This document shows positions 13,001-23,176 of a stretch of 64,000 nucleotides of DNA, piece by piece (positions within the stretch are counted from its first letter, which is position 1; each line of letters starts with the position of its first letter). The translations under genes were made by a program, and so were the position numbers. Source of the stretch: Poa pratensis (lineage: Eukaryota > Streptophyta > Magnoliopsida > Poales > Poaceae); the NCBI GenBank assembly GCA_947311845.1, contig CAMZMU010000059.1:55848617-55912616 (forward strand), written 5' to 3'. The notes beneath the pieces are model-generated. The model was given only the letters and a program-made list of their open reading frames with translations, did not search any database and was not told the DNA's origin.

Positions 13001-16000
13001 ATTAAACTATGAAAATCCTTAAAACATTCAAACACATCACTTTTACTTCTCAGCACATACACCCATGTAGTCCTGGTGCAGCAGTCAATAAATGTAACAA
13101 ATGAACGATATCCGTAAAGAGACCACACTCCACTAGGACCCCACACGTCTGAGTGGATGGTTTGAAATGGCACAACACTTCTATGATCAGATGAAATGTA
13201 AGAACTACGAGTTATCTTTCCGTACTGGCAGGCATCACATACTAGACTTTCCTTGCAAATTTTACCATAAAGGTTGGGATAAAGCTGACCTAGAGTGTTA
13301 AAGGACATGTGTCCCAGCCTGCGATGATGAAGAATAAATTCCTGCAATGATGCCTGAGACAGAACAGCAGCAGCCACAGGTGACCTCTTATCATCTAGGT
13401 AATATAGACCATCACGCATGATCCCTGTCCCAAGCCTTTTTCCAGTATAAAGTTCCTGGAATAAGCACCACGTCGGAAAGAAAACAGCAGCACAATTAAG
13501 CTCCTTTGTAATACAACTGATGGATAACAGATTTATAGGGAACGAGGGGACATGTAATACTGATAGAAGAGGCATGTTAGGTCCACACATGATTGTTCCC
13601 GACCCTAGAACAGTTTGAGAAGAGCCATCAGCTAGCCTTACACTTTGCCTCTTTAAATCAGGAACATAGTCAACAAAATTTTCATAAGAGCCGGACATAT
13701 GTCTAGAGGCCCCTGAATCTATTAGCCATGGTGTATCAACCATTTTATAGTAACTCATGGTATGATACGTGTCGCCACCATAGTTCGTAGATGCAACGGA
13801 TTCGGGTGCATTGGAAGTCCTAGTCACTTGCTTGTCCTCCATATCCATCTTCTTAAATTGACACCACTTCTTCCAGTCATCAAATGACATCTTCACTCTC
13901 ACGGTTTGAGAACCCCTTTTAACATCCGCATTATTCCCACCTCCAGGTCGCATACCACTGCCTCGACCACCATTACCAGCACCTGTTCCACTAATGCAAG
14001 CAGGTTGTGTAGCTCCGCAGCGATTACATACACCACGAAATGCAAAATTTACATTTCGACAACCTGTATTTGGGCATAGCCAATCCCCATCTCGCTGCCA
14101 AGATTTTGCAGCACCATCATCATGTCCTTTACCTCTACCTGATCCATTATCCAATTCATTTTGGGTTCTACCTCTTGTATTTCTGCTCTCCCACTTCTTA
14201 CCAATCCCAGCAAGCAGAGCTCGGTAATTTGCAGCCATAGCTTGCACCAAGTAGTCACCAAAAACACCACAAACTTTGCACTACCCACAGCAGATGCTAT
14301 GGCGCAGATCAAGTACCAATTCGCCGGCGTTACCTATTAGCACTGTCACCTCCTGTTCTGCTTCACGACACAAGACAGAGCAGATTCAGCTTCAACACCG
14401 TGTCAAAACTCTTTGCCTTTGACTAAGCTGCAATAACCGGCCTAATCCCAGCCTGCAGAAGCTCTGTTGCCTTCTCCAGGTCGCCACCTACTGAATCCAC
14501 CAGTGCCAGACCCCAATCACTGCCTGTGAGCTTCACGGACTTCGCTGGCAGTCACGCCCAATCCTCCCAATTCCTGTAGCAGCTCCACACCTCAATGCGC
14601 TGCTTGATGCTCCAACAAATCTCCTCCTATGGATGAGCAGGAGCCTCTACCTCACCCTTCTCTCGACTCCTCTGCTTCACTCGCGAGTAAATCACGCCAC
14701 CAGACACCGCCGCAAACCTCCGGCCGCCTCCGCAACACCCTGAGGCAGTCAGCTCCAGCCCGGCCGCCTCCGCAACACCCTGAGGCAGTCAGCTCCAGCG
14801 GCCACTGCACATCCTCTCCCGGTGCTCTGATACCATGTTGGATTCCATACTCAAACGAATTTGGGGAAATCAGACTACAGGTAGAAGATGAACTGGAGGC
14901 TCAAAACAGCCGAACCATCTCGATTTCTCTTCTTCTCTGTACATATACAACATGACCCATATGTCACTTTTACACCACAACCCTTCTAATATTTCCTATT
15001 ATCCTACAGGGCCAACCACACACCAACAGTACCCAAGGAAGATAAGATCAACCCGCCCTGGTCTTCTACCAACTAAATTACTACTCCCTCCGTTTTTTAA
15101 TATAAGATGTTTTAGCATTTGTCCACATTCACAAATATCTAGATGTAATGTAGACATATTTTAGTGTGTATGTACACTCATATTATTATGCATGTAGACA
15201 ACATGTTGGATAGCTAAAACATCTTATATTTATGCACGGAGGGAGTATAACATAACATCAAGTAACCACAGTTATGCAATCGGAGGCTCGCTTTAGCATT
15301 TACTAGTAAAATTTCATGACATCACGAGAATCATAATGCTTAAGATTGAACAATGATTAACACATCAAATAAATAATGCACCAGTAATTAACCAGATCAT
15401 AGATGATAGCTGGAAAGTGGATTCAACATATATAAATGTAGATACTTAAAGTCTGTGATGAATCGACATGTCAGATATATAGTAATAACATGATTTGACT
15501 TGAGCTAACTATAACAACATTTGATAACTAGAAGTCCCAAGCAAGGAAGACAAGATCAACTAGCCGTAGCCTTGTAATAAGCAAATAATATAGTACTTCA
15601 ACATCAAGTAACCCAGAAAGATACTTAATGGTTCAGCTTTAGCCTTTAGATAATGGGATTCTATGACATCATGAAGAACAACATTACTTAAGCACGCACC
15701 AATAAAAAAACACCTCAAATAAAGAAGGCATCGATAATTAACACGTCAATTAAAGAATGCGCCAATAATTAAGATCAGATGCATAAAGTCTGGTGATGCA
15801 GGTTCTACTGGCCAAACAAAACTTGGATATTAAAATGTCCAGCTCGAAAGTAGGTCCAATTAAACTAACTACTTATGCAGAATACTACTAGACATGGCAA
15901 ATTCAATAACAATAAAAAACAGCAGCAAACAAATTTCATATTGAAGTTACAGTGATAGGATCAGAAAACGCTAATACAGACCCATCTGACGTTTTTTGCC

Positions 16001-16713
16001 TCAGACTCAGTCTAGCTACTATTAGGGTTTAAGTGACGCGAGCAAAACAGTTTAGATTAGTTAAAAATGTTTTAGAGCAGAATCTATGTGGCGTTAAAAA
16101 TGTTTTAGAGCAGATTAGCTAAAAATATTTTAGATCAAGACGCGATCACGCATGTAATCTCAGGGTAACAATTTCGGATCACAGAGCAGATCAATCCATC
16201 AGATGCGAACTTCCATGGAGACAAACCAACTGTCGAACGATTCTAGGCAACGAGATCTGAGTGGGGCGGCGCCGCAAAGGGTTTAAGCGAGCGTCGAGAA
16301 TCCCAGCGCAGATCGCCATCGCCTAACTGCACCCATCGATAGACTACTGGAAGGCGAATTAAGCGCATATCACGAGACGAATAAATCTCAACTGTCCGGG
16401 AACGCGACGAATTCGACATGAGCCACACCCTAATCTAACAAATGGAACTGGATCGAATCTGAGCGAGACACCGAAGAGCAGAGCGTGTCGATGAGGAGAG
16501 CGGGGATGGGGAGTTAGAGGGGATGGGGAGGGAACGGGTGACTCACAGTCCTCCGGCGACGCCGCCTGCGAAGAGTGACTTGCAGACGGTGAGGACCTGG
16601 TGCCCTGGGCCCTTGACCCCCTCGCGCGCGAGCTTGGCCTCCTCGGCCAGGTTGACGATGGTGGTCACCGCCGTGTCGCCCCTGCTCTTGCCCACCACGT
16701 CCTCCGATGCCAT
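7034..16713 (-). CDS. ADNT1: Mitochondrial adenine nucleotide carrier, ADNT1-like (SLC25 family)
   Basis: Eight minus-strand exons with consensus splice sites: 16547-16713, 9815-9863, 9097-9260, 8837-8874, 7887-7999, 7645-7758, 7212-7550 and 7034-7114. They sum to 1065 nt, encoding 354 aa, close to the length I recall for Arabidopsis ADNT1. The protein begins MASEDVV. It has three mitochondrial carrier repeats, each with the PX[D/E]XX[K/R] signature: PLERLK (residues 63-68), PMDMVR (166-171) and PLDVVR (269-274). A RRRMQ block follows the third. By family, it exchanges AMP/ADP/ATP across the inner mitochondrial membrane; substrate specificity is inferred from overall similarity. The frame is fully open. 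Intron 1 is about 6.7 kb because of a Copia element in the same orientation and a Stowaway MITE. Confidence 0.93.
10128..10320 (-). repeat. Copia 3' LTR
   Basis: A 193-bp LTR starting TGTTGG and ending CCAACA in plus-strand view. It is identical to the other LTR except for one base in GTACATGTAC (GTACATATAC in the partner). Confidence 0.95.
10321..10332 (-). promoter_or_regulatory. Polypurine tract
   Basis: Minus-strand TTGAGGGGGAG directly abuts the 3' LTR and would prime plus-strand DNA synthesis. Confidence 0.8.
10328..14250 (-). CDS. Copia polyprotein with RanBP2-type zinc finger and one apparent frameshift
   Basis: Read 14250 to 10328. Part one (to about 12112, frame open to 12004) has a RanBP2-type zinc finger at residues 57-78 (W57, C59, C64, N68, C75, C78), protease DSG (178-180), a HHCC integrase finger (about 308-341) and integrase triad D368, D431, E467. 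Part two, in another frame, has reverse transcriptase with YVDD and RNase H with TDADWAG and STAEAE. The frames would join if the C run at 12112-12115 (G on the coding strand) were one base longer, giving about 1,307 aa. No UBN2-type gag and no CCHC knuckle are visible before the protease. The finger resembles plant TAF15-like proteins, suggesting captured host exon sequence. The frame change may be an assembly error or real inactivation. Confidence 0.9.
14721..14800. repeat. Two 40-bp tandem copies in the Copia leader
   Basis: Positions 14721-14760 and 14761-14800 match at 39 of 40 bases. They lie between the primer binding site and the polyprotein start, in the untranslated leader. Confidence 0.95.
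14824..14835 (-). promoter_or_regulatory. Primer binding site (initiator Met tRNA type)
   Basis: Minus-strand TGGTATCAGAGC immediately adjoins the 5' LTR. This is the standard plant Copia minus-strand primer site. Confidence 0.9.
14836..15028 (-). repeat. Copia 5' LTR
   Basis: A 193-bp LTR, the partner of 10128-10320, flanked outside by the GTACC target duplication and inside by the primer binding site. Confidence 0.95.
15084..15245. mobile_element. Stowaway MITE (Tc1/mariner type)
   Basis: A 162-bp element with terminal inverted repeats starting CTCCCTCCGT, flanked by TA (15082-15083 and 15246-15247). It has no coding capacity. It lies in intron 1 of the carrier gene, just upstream (in gene order) of the Copia insertion, and is related to the element at 25755-25915 in inverted orientation. 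Confidence 0.93.
15246..16546 (-). other. Rest of carrier intron 1
   Basis: About 1.3 kb of AT-rich intron between the Stowaway element and exon 1. I see no gene or intact repeat. GC content rises near exon 1, as is usual at grass gene starts. Confidence 0.6.
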
Positions 16714-17398
16714 CTCCCCTACCCTGCCCGCTCTCGCCGCCCGGATCGCGCACGCGCTCGACGACAGGCGGGGAGCTCGGCCTGGGGTTTTTGCGGCGGG
16801 CGGCGGCGGCGGCGGCGTGCGCACGGGTGGAGGCAAGTGGTGGAGGAGACGACAGGAGAGAGGTGGTGGCTGGCTATTAACCCATTCCTGGCGTCTCGTT
16901 GCGCTATTAACGCCCAGCTACTACGCACACCAACCTAAACCACGGTCCGTACTCCGTACTTCCACTGCAAGTTGGCCCGGACGGAACCCGGTCCCCCGTG
17001 TCGATCGATAAGGTAGATATTTCCGTGTGCGTGGTGCATTTCCTGGTTGATTGCTAATTTGTTGGTGGTCGCGCAAGAGTCGATCCGCGCCGTCCATGTT
17101 TATCCTCACCTGGCTTCAGCCTCGGGATCCGCAACCGGGGCCCGCGTGTCGGTCACCGAGCGGAATAGTGTATTAGCGTGAGGGTCAGAAAAGGAGGGGA
17201 GGGCTTAACGGAAACCTAGATCCGTCATTGTGGCGAGAGGAGCTGCTTTTTCCCCTGCGCGGCCTGCTGGTGCTGGGCTCTGATCGCATCGCACGTCCCA
17301 TCTCATCTCCGGCGGCCTTCAAATCTGTCTATACATTTACTACTTACGGGGGCCTTCTATCTGTTTATACTTTATACATTATTAAAAATTACTACTTA
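16714..17398 (-). promoter_or_regulatory. 5' leader and probable promoter of the carrier gene
   Basis: Sequence upstream of the ADNT1-like start codon. The first 120 bases are GC-rich and pyrimidine/purine-skewed, as in grass 5' UTRs. No clear TATA box can be fixed, so the transcription start is not assigned. Confidence 0.4.
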
Positions 17399-18436
17399 GA
17401 GCATCTGCAGATTCTCCAAGGATAAGCTATTGGCCTGGAAAATTCCCGCCGATATGCAGATCAGTCGTTTTTATGTCCCGAACAGATACCGCATATAGGT
17501 CCGGCCCGGTCTGGATAATTCTACTCCTGATAAGCGACAGTTTGGACAGTATATCAACGGTATCGGGGACGTTTAGGGTTCCCATTTTGCATCCCTTCGT
17601 CGTGATTCCTCCCTCTTCATCGCTAGATTTAATTGACCCCAGCAAGCAATGACTCCCGTTCCGAAACAGAGTTCAACCCCATGACGGCAGACCGGCTCCT
17701 CCATGCGCAGCAGCGGCGAGCACGACGGAGGCCGCACACGTGCGGACGAGCGACGCCAAGTGGGAGCGGCCAAGCACCAAGCTTCGAGGGCGCCGGTGAG
17801 CCGAGCTCATCCCTATGATCTACCACGTCGTGCCCGCCCCGCCACTTCCCCCCTCTTCGCACGACGCGGAGGCAGGTAGCTCAAGCGCGGTACCAATCGA
17901 GGTGCGGATGAGGAGCTGCCGCCATTGCCAGAGGGAGATGTCAACCGTCACCGTGGGCTACGTCGGATCTAGGGGATGCAGTTGGAACATGCCACGTGAT
18001 GTCTGCCTTAAAGCGAACCAACGATGCTGACGACGAGCTCAAGACCGCCATGGTCGCGGTGGAGGAAGGCACTCCCGGTGTTGCGGCCTGCCTCCAAGCC
18101 AAGACGCGCGAGAGCGGTAGAGGAAGGCGCTCCCGGTGGACGAGCAAAGCTCGTGTGGGCGTTGCGCAAGGCGGCGACCAAGGACAACCTCGGCTTCGAA
18201 TAGATCGGTCGCTGAAGAAGAAAAATAAGCTATTTAGTTTATTTTCAGTTGTTTTAGTTCTATGTCTGGATTGATGAATTAGTCTATGAATCTCGCGTGA
18301 AATGTTTTGTTTGAATTTTCAGTACAATGTCGTGAATATGTTCTCTATGAGCTCTCCATACCGAATACTATTTTTTCGGCTCACGAATACACGTTTTTCG
18401 ATACGAGAATATACGGAATCTGTTGGAGATGTTCTC
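17399..18436. mobile_element. Possible non-autonomous TIR element with GC-rich cargo
   Basis: The ends are imperfect inverted repeats: GAGCATCTGCAGATTCTCC on the left, and on the right the complement reads GAGAACATCTCCAACAGATTC. This resembles PIF/Harbinger-type grass termini. The interior (about 17580-18200) is GC-rich, unlike its flanks, and could be captured gene sequence, but I recognise no protein. A matching target duplication is not visible (TTA on the left, ATC on the right), so the boundaries are tentative. Confidence 0.35.
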
Positions 18437-20756
18437 ATCCCATGAACTTGGGGAGAAACTTAAATCCCGAATTTTGTGGACTGTCCTGTTGATCTTGTAC
18501 CTTGTCGTTGCGTGGTTCCAAAGGCATGGCAGTACGTTTGGTGCCCGATCGAATCGATCGCGCGCTCACTTTTTTTTCTGATCAGCAATCATCAGGCGCA
18601 CACACAGTTTACGTACATGAAAATACACAAGTTTAATGGAGGGTCCCACTGAATCTGTTGACATCACACCAGCATGTTTCCTTGCTCCCTAGTTCGAATA
18701 ATATAAGCAATAGCAGTGCTGAAAGTACATGTACAGTTTTTTTTTTTGGTGGGACGCTATGAAGAAAGCTGATCTATTGGGTGTTATACGATGATATGTT
18801 GGAGAGCAGAAAAAATCTCAGAAACAGACCATTTAACATAAGTATTAAGCAGAGCTCCTTAGCATGAAAGCATCTGAAAAGGTTGGAAGATTGCTTACCG
18901 CCTCTTAAGATAGACATTGTTGCAGCCTGGTTGGTACAAAGGAGTTGAGGAGCCCTCTATCAAGCAATCTCAAATCGAGTACAGAACCAGGACGTACATG
19001 TCAATATGCTGATCATCATGTTTCTATGGAGGGTAGGAGTGGAGGCAGAGCATGTTTGGTATGGAAAATCATCGATTAGTACCTGCGATCATGAAGAAAA
19101 TCGCAGAACTAAGTTTTAAAGGCAAAAGACTTTCAAGCAGACTTGCATGCTTTAGTGTGCAAAAATTAATGACCGGATGATCTAGATCTTCTGAGATTAC
19201 GTGACCAATCAATTTACTAAGCAGCTCCTTCCCTGGAAATAAAAATACCAAGCAGCTCCTGGATATCTAGTGCACTGAGTAAGAGGCATCAGCAGTGCTA
19301 CATTCAGATCCAATTCTCCTAAAGCATGGCCGTGATCCAAGCCCAAGCAAATGTTGATGATGTCACAGCTCGGCCCTGCTGTTACTGCGGAGGTGGATGA
19401 GCACAGGAAGACCAGAGGTGATGAATTGCCGACTTGCTCCATCGAATCACAAAAATAACATTATAGTTCAAGTCATTTAGAGAATGTGTGACAATAGGAT
19501 AAATACTTACATGAACTTAACCAAGCATTGCCCATTTGACTGGATAGGTGTGCACGATGCAATGACCCTCACAACTGGTGTGACTTATAAATAATAATTG
19601 CTGGACTAACACGACCTACAGCGTGCGTTGATCTTCATACTTCGAGTTATTTCGACGGTACCCACTGTACCCGTGCATATGTGCATCCACTGGTTCCAAT
19701 CTAGTTTTCCTATTATAATTATCACACCCCACTATGCTGTAAAATCAGGAAGAAAAATTCAGATAGGATATGTTCATAATATAGGAAAAAATAAAGGAAG
19801 GTACTGAAATCAAGCTGACATCTACAGATAGAATAGAAAATGAAGTTATGTAATAAGCAGTTTTAGAGATAACATGTGAATTGAATCCTTAATGCATTAT
19901 GTTGTGCCAAAAAAAATCAAATGCACTGTAGATCGATCCTCACGAACCATATCCGGCGACGCCGCCACAACGCGGAGGTAGATCGATCCCAACGCCCACC
20001 GACTCGTCGGACCATGGAGAAATCCGCGGCTGAATGAGACAGGAGAAATTCCTCGGCTCTTCCCGTCTGTGGATGCTGCTTGGGAAAGAGGTGAGACACG
20101 GGGATAAGGAAGACGCTGAGATGAAGCAACCAAGCGTGGTCATGCGAAGGGGGGAGTAGAGCTGGAGGAGGACCTACCCGCGCACGGAATCCTCGACCGA
20201 GTGCTGACCTCCTCCGTCAGTGCCTCCAGCTCGTTGTCGGCGGCCTCTCAATTCTGGAGGATGCGGCGAGGAAAGGCTCGGCCGGCTGTTGGAGGACGTC
20301 GTGGAGGGGCTCCGGCGATGCGCGGGCTGCCGAGTCGAAGATGTGGCCGCGCGGCGGCGGCGGCGGCCCGGGTCGGAGGTGCTCAGATTCGGCCCACGAC
20401 GGAGATGGGCCGAGGTGAGGCTGACTGTGAGGAGGCGACGTCTGGGCGCTGCGGCATGGGGAGGGTGAGGCGGCGGAGGAGAAGGACGGTGCCTCGGCGG
20501 CGGCGACGGCGTCGGGGTGGAGGCGGACGCGTCGGAAAGGAGAGGTAGCTGGGGAAAATGGGGATGATTTCGATCTAGGGTTACGGTCCTATCTTATATA
20601 CAGGAGGACCTGTTCGTAATTTTCGTAAAATGCAGAGGCCTTTTTGCAAAAATGGCACGGGCACTGTTCAACACTGTAGCATATACAGTGACCAGAGCGC
20701 CCACAGCTCGCGGATTCGCCCGTCTTTGATATAGTTAGTAATTAGTAATTATTAGT
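18437..20756. other. Intergenic DNA, GC-rich patch at 19.9-20.6 kb
   Basis: I see no convincing gene. The GC-rich patch near 19920-20560 has several overlapping frames rich in Arg, Gly and Ser, typical of GC-rich non-coding or captured sequence. No domain is recognised on either strand. Confidence 0.45.
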
Positions 20757-20766
20757 AATGTGTGGC

Positions 20767-20784
20767 GATGTTTTTTTTTCGAAC
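20767..20784 (-). mobile_element. Tail-only micro-insertion with 10-bp target duplication
   Basis: An 18-bp insert containing T9 and CGAAC lies between direct repeats AATGTGTGGC (20757-20766 and 20785-20794). It looks like the poly(A) end of a retroposon inserted in minus orientation with its body missing. Confidence 0.55.
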
Positions 20785-20978
20785 AATGTGTGGCCAGTGT
20801 GTGTACGGCTGTTCGTCCAAAAACTGTGGACAGGAGCATCGGAGCAGGCTCCCATGGATGTGGACTGATAATTTGGCCTTTCCTGGTCGTGTTGGGCCAT
20901 CTCATCGTGTTCACAAGTTCCATGGACCACCACCATGGCAAGGCCCACCGATTGGTCGACTCCAAGCGCAACAGCGAT

Positions 20979-21008
20979 CACACAAACACAAACACAAACA
21001 CAAACACA
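20979..21008. repeat. (AAACAC)n microsatellite
   Basis: Four to five tandem copies of the hexanucleotide ACAAAC/AAACAC. Confidence 0.9.
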
Positions 21009-21525
21009 GCGTCGCGTTGATCTGGATAAACACCGCGGGACCCGCGTGGGATATAGAAAGGCTCAAAAGCATATGATTCTCCAGCGAATTCGGAATTGGC
21101 GTAGCGTGGCGATGTGGAGGCAGGGTAGTCGACGATGAGGCCGTCGCTCTCGATCGCAACTCCGGCACCACCTCCACCACCGGTCGTCGTCCGGCACCAA
21201 ACGGCAGCAAGTGGCGGTCGTGGAGCTGCTGGTTGCGGTCTCGGATAAGGAGGCTGCCGTTATCACATATAAGAGCATCTTCAGCTGTTCCGCCCTAAAA
21301 ATGGGCCGCGGAGTTGCGCCGACGTTATTTATCGCCCTGCGGGTCATCGATTCCGTCCAAAATAAACATAAATATAATTTTTCTTTCAACATACAAATGA
21401 ACACAAATAGTTGACATACAAATGAATTCAAATAGTTCAACATACAAATTATACAAATAGTCAACAAAGCAAACTCATGATTTAACAAGTTTTCAAACAC
21501 AAATTACAACACATTAAAAATCAAA

Positions 21526-22983
21526 CTAGGCGTTGCCTTTGCGCCTCCTCGTGTGCTCCACCAGATCGTTCTGCACTTGTTGATGAATCTTTGGGTCTCG
21601 AATCTACTGACGCACAGAGTTTGACCATCTTGGATAGATGCCATCTGCCAGGTAGTAGCCCTTGGTGTACTAGTGTCTATTGATCTCGTAGTTCACCGGG
21701 GTAGCATGACCTTGAACATGCTAGCCGAGGATGTTCGAGCACTACAGAACGTTGATGTTATTGTGAGATCCTGCCATGCCAAAGAAGGATGCCAAATCCA
21801 AAGATCTTGTAGCCACTGGCTCAAGTATCACAGTGCAAACTCCTTTGTGGTCTTTGCACATCCCCTACCAAGCAAATGGACTGTTATCGAAGCATGCAGT
21901 CGATGCTTCCAAACATCTCAGAAAATCCTCTTGCTTTATTCATGGTGAGGACCCGAGCAGTGCCTTCCGCAATGGGTGATCGCAAGTATTTTGGTCCAAA
22001 ACACTGCCACCACTGCCCTGCAGAACTTGTACATACACTCAATGGTGGTAATCATCCTGTGTATCTTCGGGTGCACCATATGCAAGCATTCTCATCGCCA
22101 CCGTGCACTTCTAGAGTGAGGTAAATGCTACTGTGCCGGTGCAATCCTTCTTGCATTTTGAAGTAGGTGTTGAACTCCCGGATAGTATGCACAATCTCGA
22201 AGAATAGCTTCCGGTTCATCCTGAAACAGCGCCGAAATACCATCTCACCATGCAAGGGATCATCGGCGAAGTAGTCGAAGTACAAGATGCAATAGCCTTC
22301 CATCCACTACCTCGGCTTGCTCTTGCGGCGTCCTGGCGCCAAGCCACCGTGTCACGGCTTTGCCTCCCTTGCGACCAGGTCGGCCAGACAGGCGAGGGTC
22401 ATTGACGAGGGGTACACTCATCAAATCCCATGGTTAAGGACTTAGGGTTGAGATTATGGGGAGAGAACGTGGTAGTACTGATAGTTTCGTCGGCTGACAA
22501 GCAGAGGCAAAGATTTACCCAGGTTCAGTCCCCTCGGGTGGAGGTGAAGACCCTGCTTCCTGCCTGTCTGTTATTGATCGCGTGAGATTATGAGGTTACA
22601 AGGTGGCTCCGGCGAGATGACGATCTCGCTAGAGCTTTGGTGGTTTGAGTATGGCTTGGTCCCAGATCGGCATCCCTCCCAGCCTTTAAATAGGCTGGGT
22701 CTCGGGAGTTCTTAACCGACCTAGTTTGCACATATGAAAAGTCTAAACCGACTATGCCTATGTCTAATCTTGGAGGGTAATCCATCTTCTTGGGCCTCTT
22801 GTCTTGGGATTCGAGTAGACTCTTCGCTATTGGGCCTTAGTCGTCACGTGCACCAGGTACCCTCATGGTAGGGTACCCGAGATGTATATCCATGTCAGTC
22901 ATCAAGTGCTCTTCATCAATGACGGCGGCTTCGGCTTTCTCTTCTAGCGGAGCGGCGAGCATCTCCTCGTCGTTAGAGTCCAT
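21526..22983 (-). pseudogene. Harbinger transposase pseudogene
   Basis: Reads from MDSNDEE at 22983 down to a stop at 21526. It matches the intact transposase at 60.7 kb along much of its length: DEEHL, then (after the solo LTR) LACLADLV, GRRKSKPR, EGYCILYFDYF and a GSIDCM region. It has many stops, frameshifts and internal deletions; the catalytic domain is only partly recognisable. It cannot encode a working transposase. Confidence 0.8.
22403..22897 (-). mobile_element. Solo LTR (Gypsy-like) inside the Harbinger pseudogene
   Basis: A 495-bp insertion with TG...CA ends and a perfect 5-bp target duplication GTCAT (22398-22402 and 22898-22902). On the minus strand it contains a TATA-like CTATTTAAAG, and downstream an AATAACA that may be a polyadenylation signal, so transcription probably ran minus. 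It has no internal retrotransposon domains. Removing it joins DEEHL to the LACLADL part of the transposase remnant, confirming the edges. The superfamily label is an inference. Confidence 0.85.
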
Positions 22984-23176
22984 GGTCACATAGACAAAAC
23001 GCCGAACACCTCGCGGGCGAGGTGGGCGCGAAGCTGCCCGAGGATATTGGTCGCGGCTAGTTTGTGGCGGAGGGGAGAGAGGTGGCGCCGGATGGCGAAT
23101 CTGGGTGGGGAAAGTTGATGTCTCATCGACTGGCCCACGTGAGCTTTTTGTTCCACCGGCGCCCCAATCGGCTCCC

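Larger units (their letters stand above)
10128..15028 (-). mobile_element. Full-length Copia LTR retrotransposon in ADNT1 intron 1
   Basis: A 4,901-bp element with 193-bp LTRs that differ at one position (about 0.5%), TG...CA ends and a perfect 5-bp target duplication GTACC (10123-10127 and 15029-15033). The primer binding site TGGTATCAGAGC (initiator Met tRNA type) touches the 5' LTR and a purine-rich tract touches the 3' LTR. The polyprotein has protease, integrase, reverse transcriptase and RNase H in Copia order. Low LTR divergence means a young insertion, probably within a few hundred thousand years under usual grass rates. It lies in the host gene's transcriptional orientation, so its polyadenylation signals could act within the intron. 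Confidence 0.95.
21273..23175 (-). mobile_element. Degenerate PIF/Harbinger-like element
   Basis: The low-coordinate end has a Harbinger-like terminus GAGCATCTTCAGCTG after TAA, a plausible 3-bp target. The interior on the minus strand is a decayed relative of the transposase at 60724-62028. The high-coordinate end fades into the minisatellite near 23180 and its terminal repeat is not intact. A solo LTR (22403-22897) splits it. Confidence 0.75.
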
